Source of the DNA: Methanobacteriota archaeon
Lineage (GTDB): Archaea; Thermoplasmatota; Poseidoniia; Poseidoniales; Poseidoniaceae
Direction: 5' to 3'
Assembly (NCBI GenBank): GCA_002701145.1
Contig: PAEE01000084.1
Span: forward strand, 4,379-11,410
Length of the DNA: 7,032 nucleotides
The notes below the pieces were generated by a model. The model was not told the origin of the DNA, did not search any database, and worked only from the letters and a program-made list of their open reading frames with translations. This document shows positions 6,793 to 7,032 of this stretch, piece after piece (the first letter of the stretch is position 1; every line of letters begins with the position of its first letter). The translations under genes and the position numbers were made by a program.

Positions 6793-7032
6793 TCACAACT
6801 CTTCGTCACGGTTTGACCTAGAGTAGAGTACTGCACCAAGTGTAGCCAGAATCATTGTGACCCCGAGGAAACCTGGTGTGTTCTCTTCTTCCTTGTCATC
6901 ACTGACAACTGGAGCTACTATTCCACCATCACCGACAGTGACTTTACCAAACATGTCTAGAGACATGTGTGGCTCACAAACATAGTAGAATACAGTATCT
7001 TCAGTGAATGTGTGACTGAAATCGACATTGAC
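6793..7032 (-). CDS. Halocyanin-like blue-copper protein with PGF-CTERM-like tail, 5' end cut by window
   Basis: The last 79 residues and the stop of a gene that begins beyond the right edge. The segment FYYVCEPHMSLDMFGKVTVG carries the Cys, His and Met ligands of a type I copper site in the C-x2-H-x4-M spacing of plastocyanin/halocyanin proteins; the first His would be upstream, outside the window. These proteins carry single electrons at the outer face of the membrane. An acidic linker (SDDKEEENT) then leads to PGF, about 16 hydrophobic residues (LGVTMILATLGAVLYS) and a charged end RSNRDEEL. This resembles the PGF-CTERM signal that archaeosortase A cleaves to attach surface proteins to lipid; the basic cluster is weak, so it may be a plain membrane anchor. 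It is convergent with pheT. Cupredoxin identity is strong; the sorting signal is moderate. Confidence 0.85.
   Translation of the reverse strand, partial: VNVDFSHTFTEDTVFYYVCEPHMSLDMFGKVTVGDGGIVAPVVSDDKEEENTPGFLGVTMILATLGAVLYSRSNRDEEL

Noticed and set aside
6701..6840. Alternative frames across the post-pheT hairpin, reading AKPKAAATATKAVAAP on the plus strand or VGAATALVAVAAAFGF on the minus strand
   Set aside because: Alanine-rich reading follows from the GC-rich repeat; neither frame has a credible start and RBS, and both are very short.

Overview
The window looks like a chromosomal segment of an uncultured marine planktonic archaeon, most plausibly Marine Group II Euryarchaeota (Poseidoniales) or a close relative in the Thermoplasmata-like lineages. 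The reasons are an archaeal-type (type II) GAPDH, an archaeal/eukaryotic-type PheRS beta chain of 555 aa without the bacterial N-terminal tRNA-binding module, a secreted KP-43-like S8 protease, and a blue-copper (halocyanin-like) protein ending in a PGF-CTERM-like tail. Base composition is moderate and even. I see no mobile element, CRISPR array, tRNA or rRNA. The taxon is an inference from gene content; no marker gene search was possible.

Layout. Positions 1-2342 (minus) hold a large secreted subtilase whose 3' end lies off the left edge: signal peptide, propeptide, catalytic domain, beta-sandwich and CARDB-like region. Only 39 bp upstream of it, in the same orientation, is the type II GAPDH gene (2382-3416, minus), whose TGA stop begins a perfect 18-bp palindrome. 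A roughly 110-bp divergent intergenic region follows, with a near-identical direct repeat and a small GC-rich hairpin covering the ribosome-binding site of the rightward gene. Then come two tightly spaced plus-strand genes. The first (3528-5039) encodes a GXGXG beta-helix joined to a degenerate glutamate-synthase-like barrel. The second is pheT (5044-6711), 4 bp downstream, whose Shine-Dalgarno sequence overlaps the previous stop codon. The pheT stop is again the start of a short palindrome, followed by a second, larger hairpin in the convergent gap. The right edge (6793-7032, minus) is the C-terminal part of a cupredoxin with a membrane tail.

Functionally the genes are mixed: extracellular protein degradation, central carbon metabolism (glycolysis/gluconeogenesis), a probable glutamate-synthase-related protein, translation, and surface electron transfer. 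I found no convincing new multi-gene system. The most interesting points are the unusual domain order and loss of the Fe-S cysteines in the GXGXG protein, an Asp in place of the oxyanion-hole Asn in the protease, and stop codons that open TGAG...CTCA palindromes at the ends of two transcription units.
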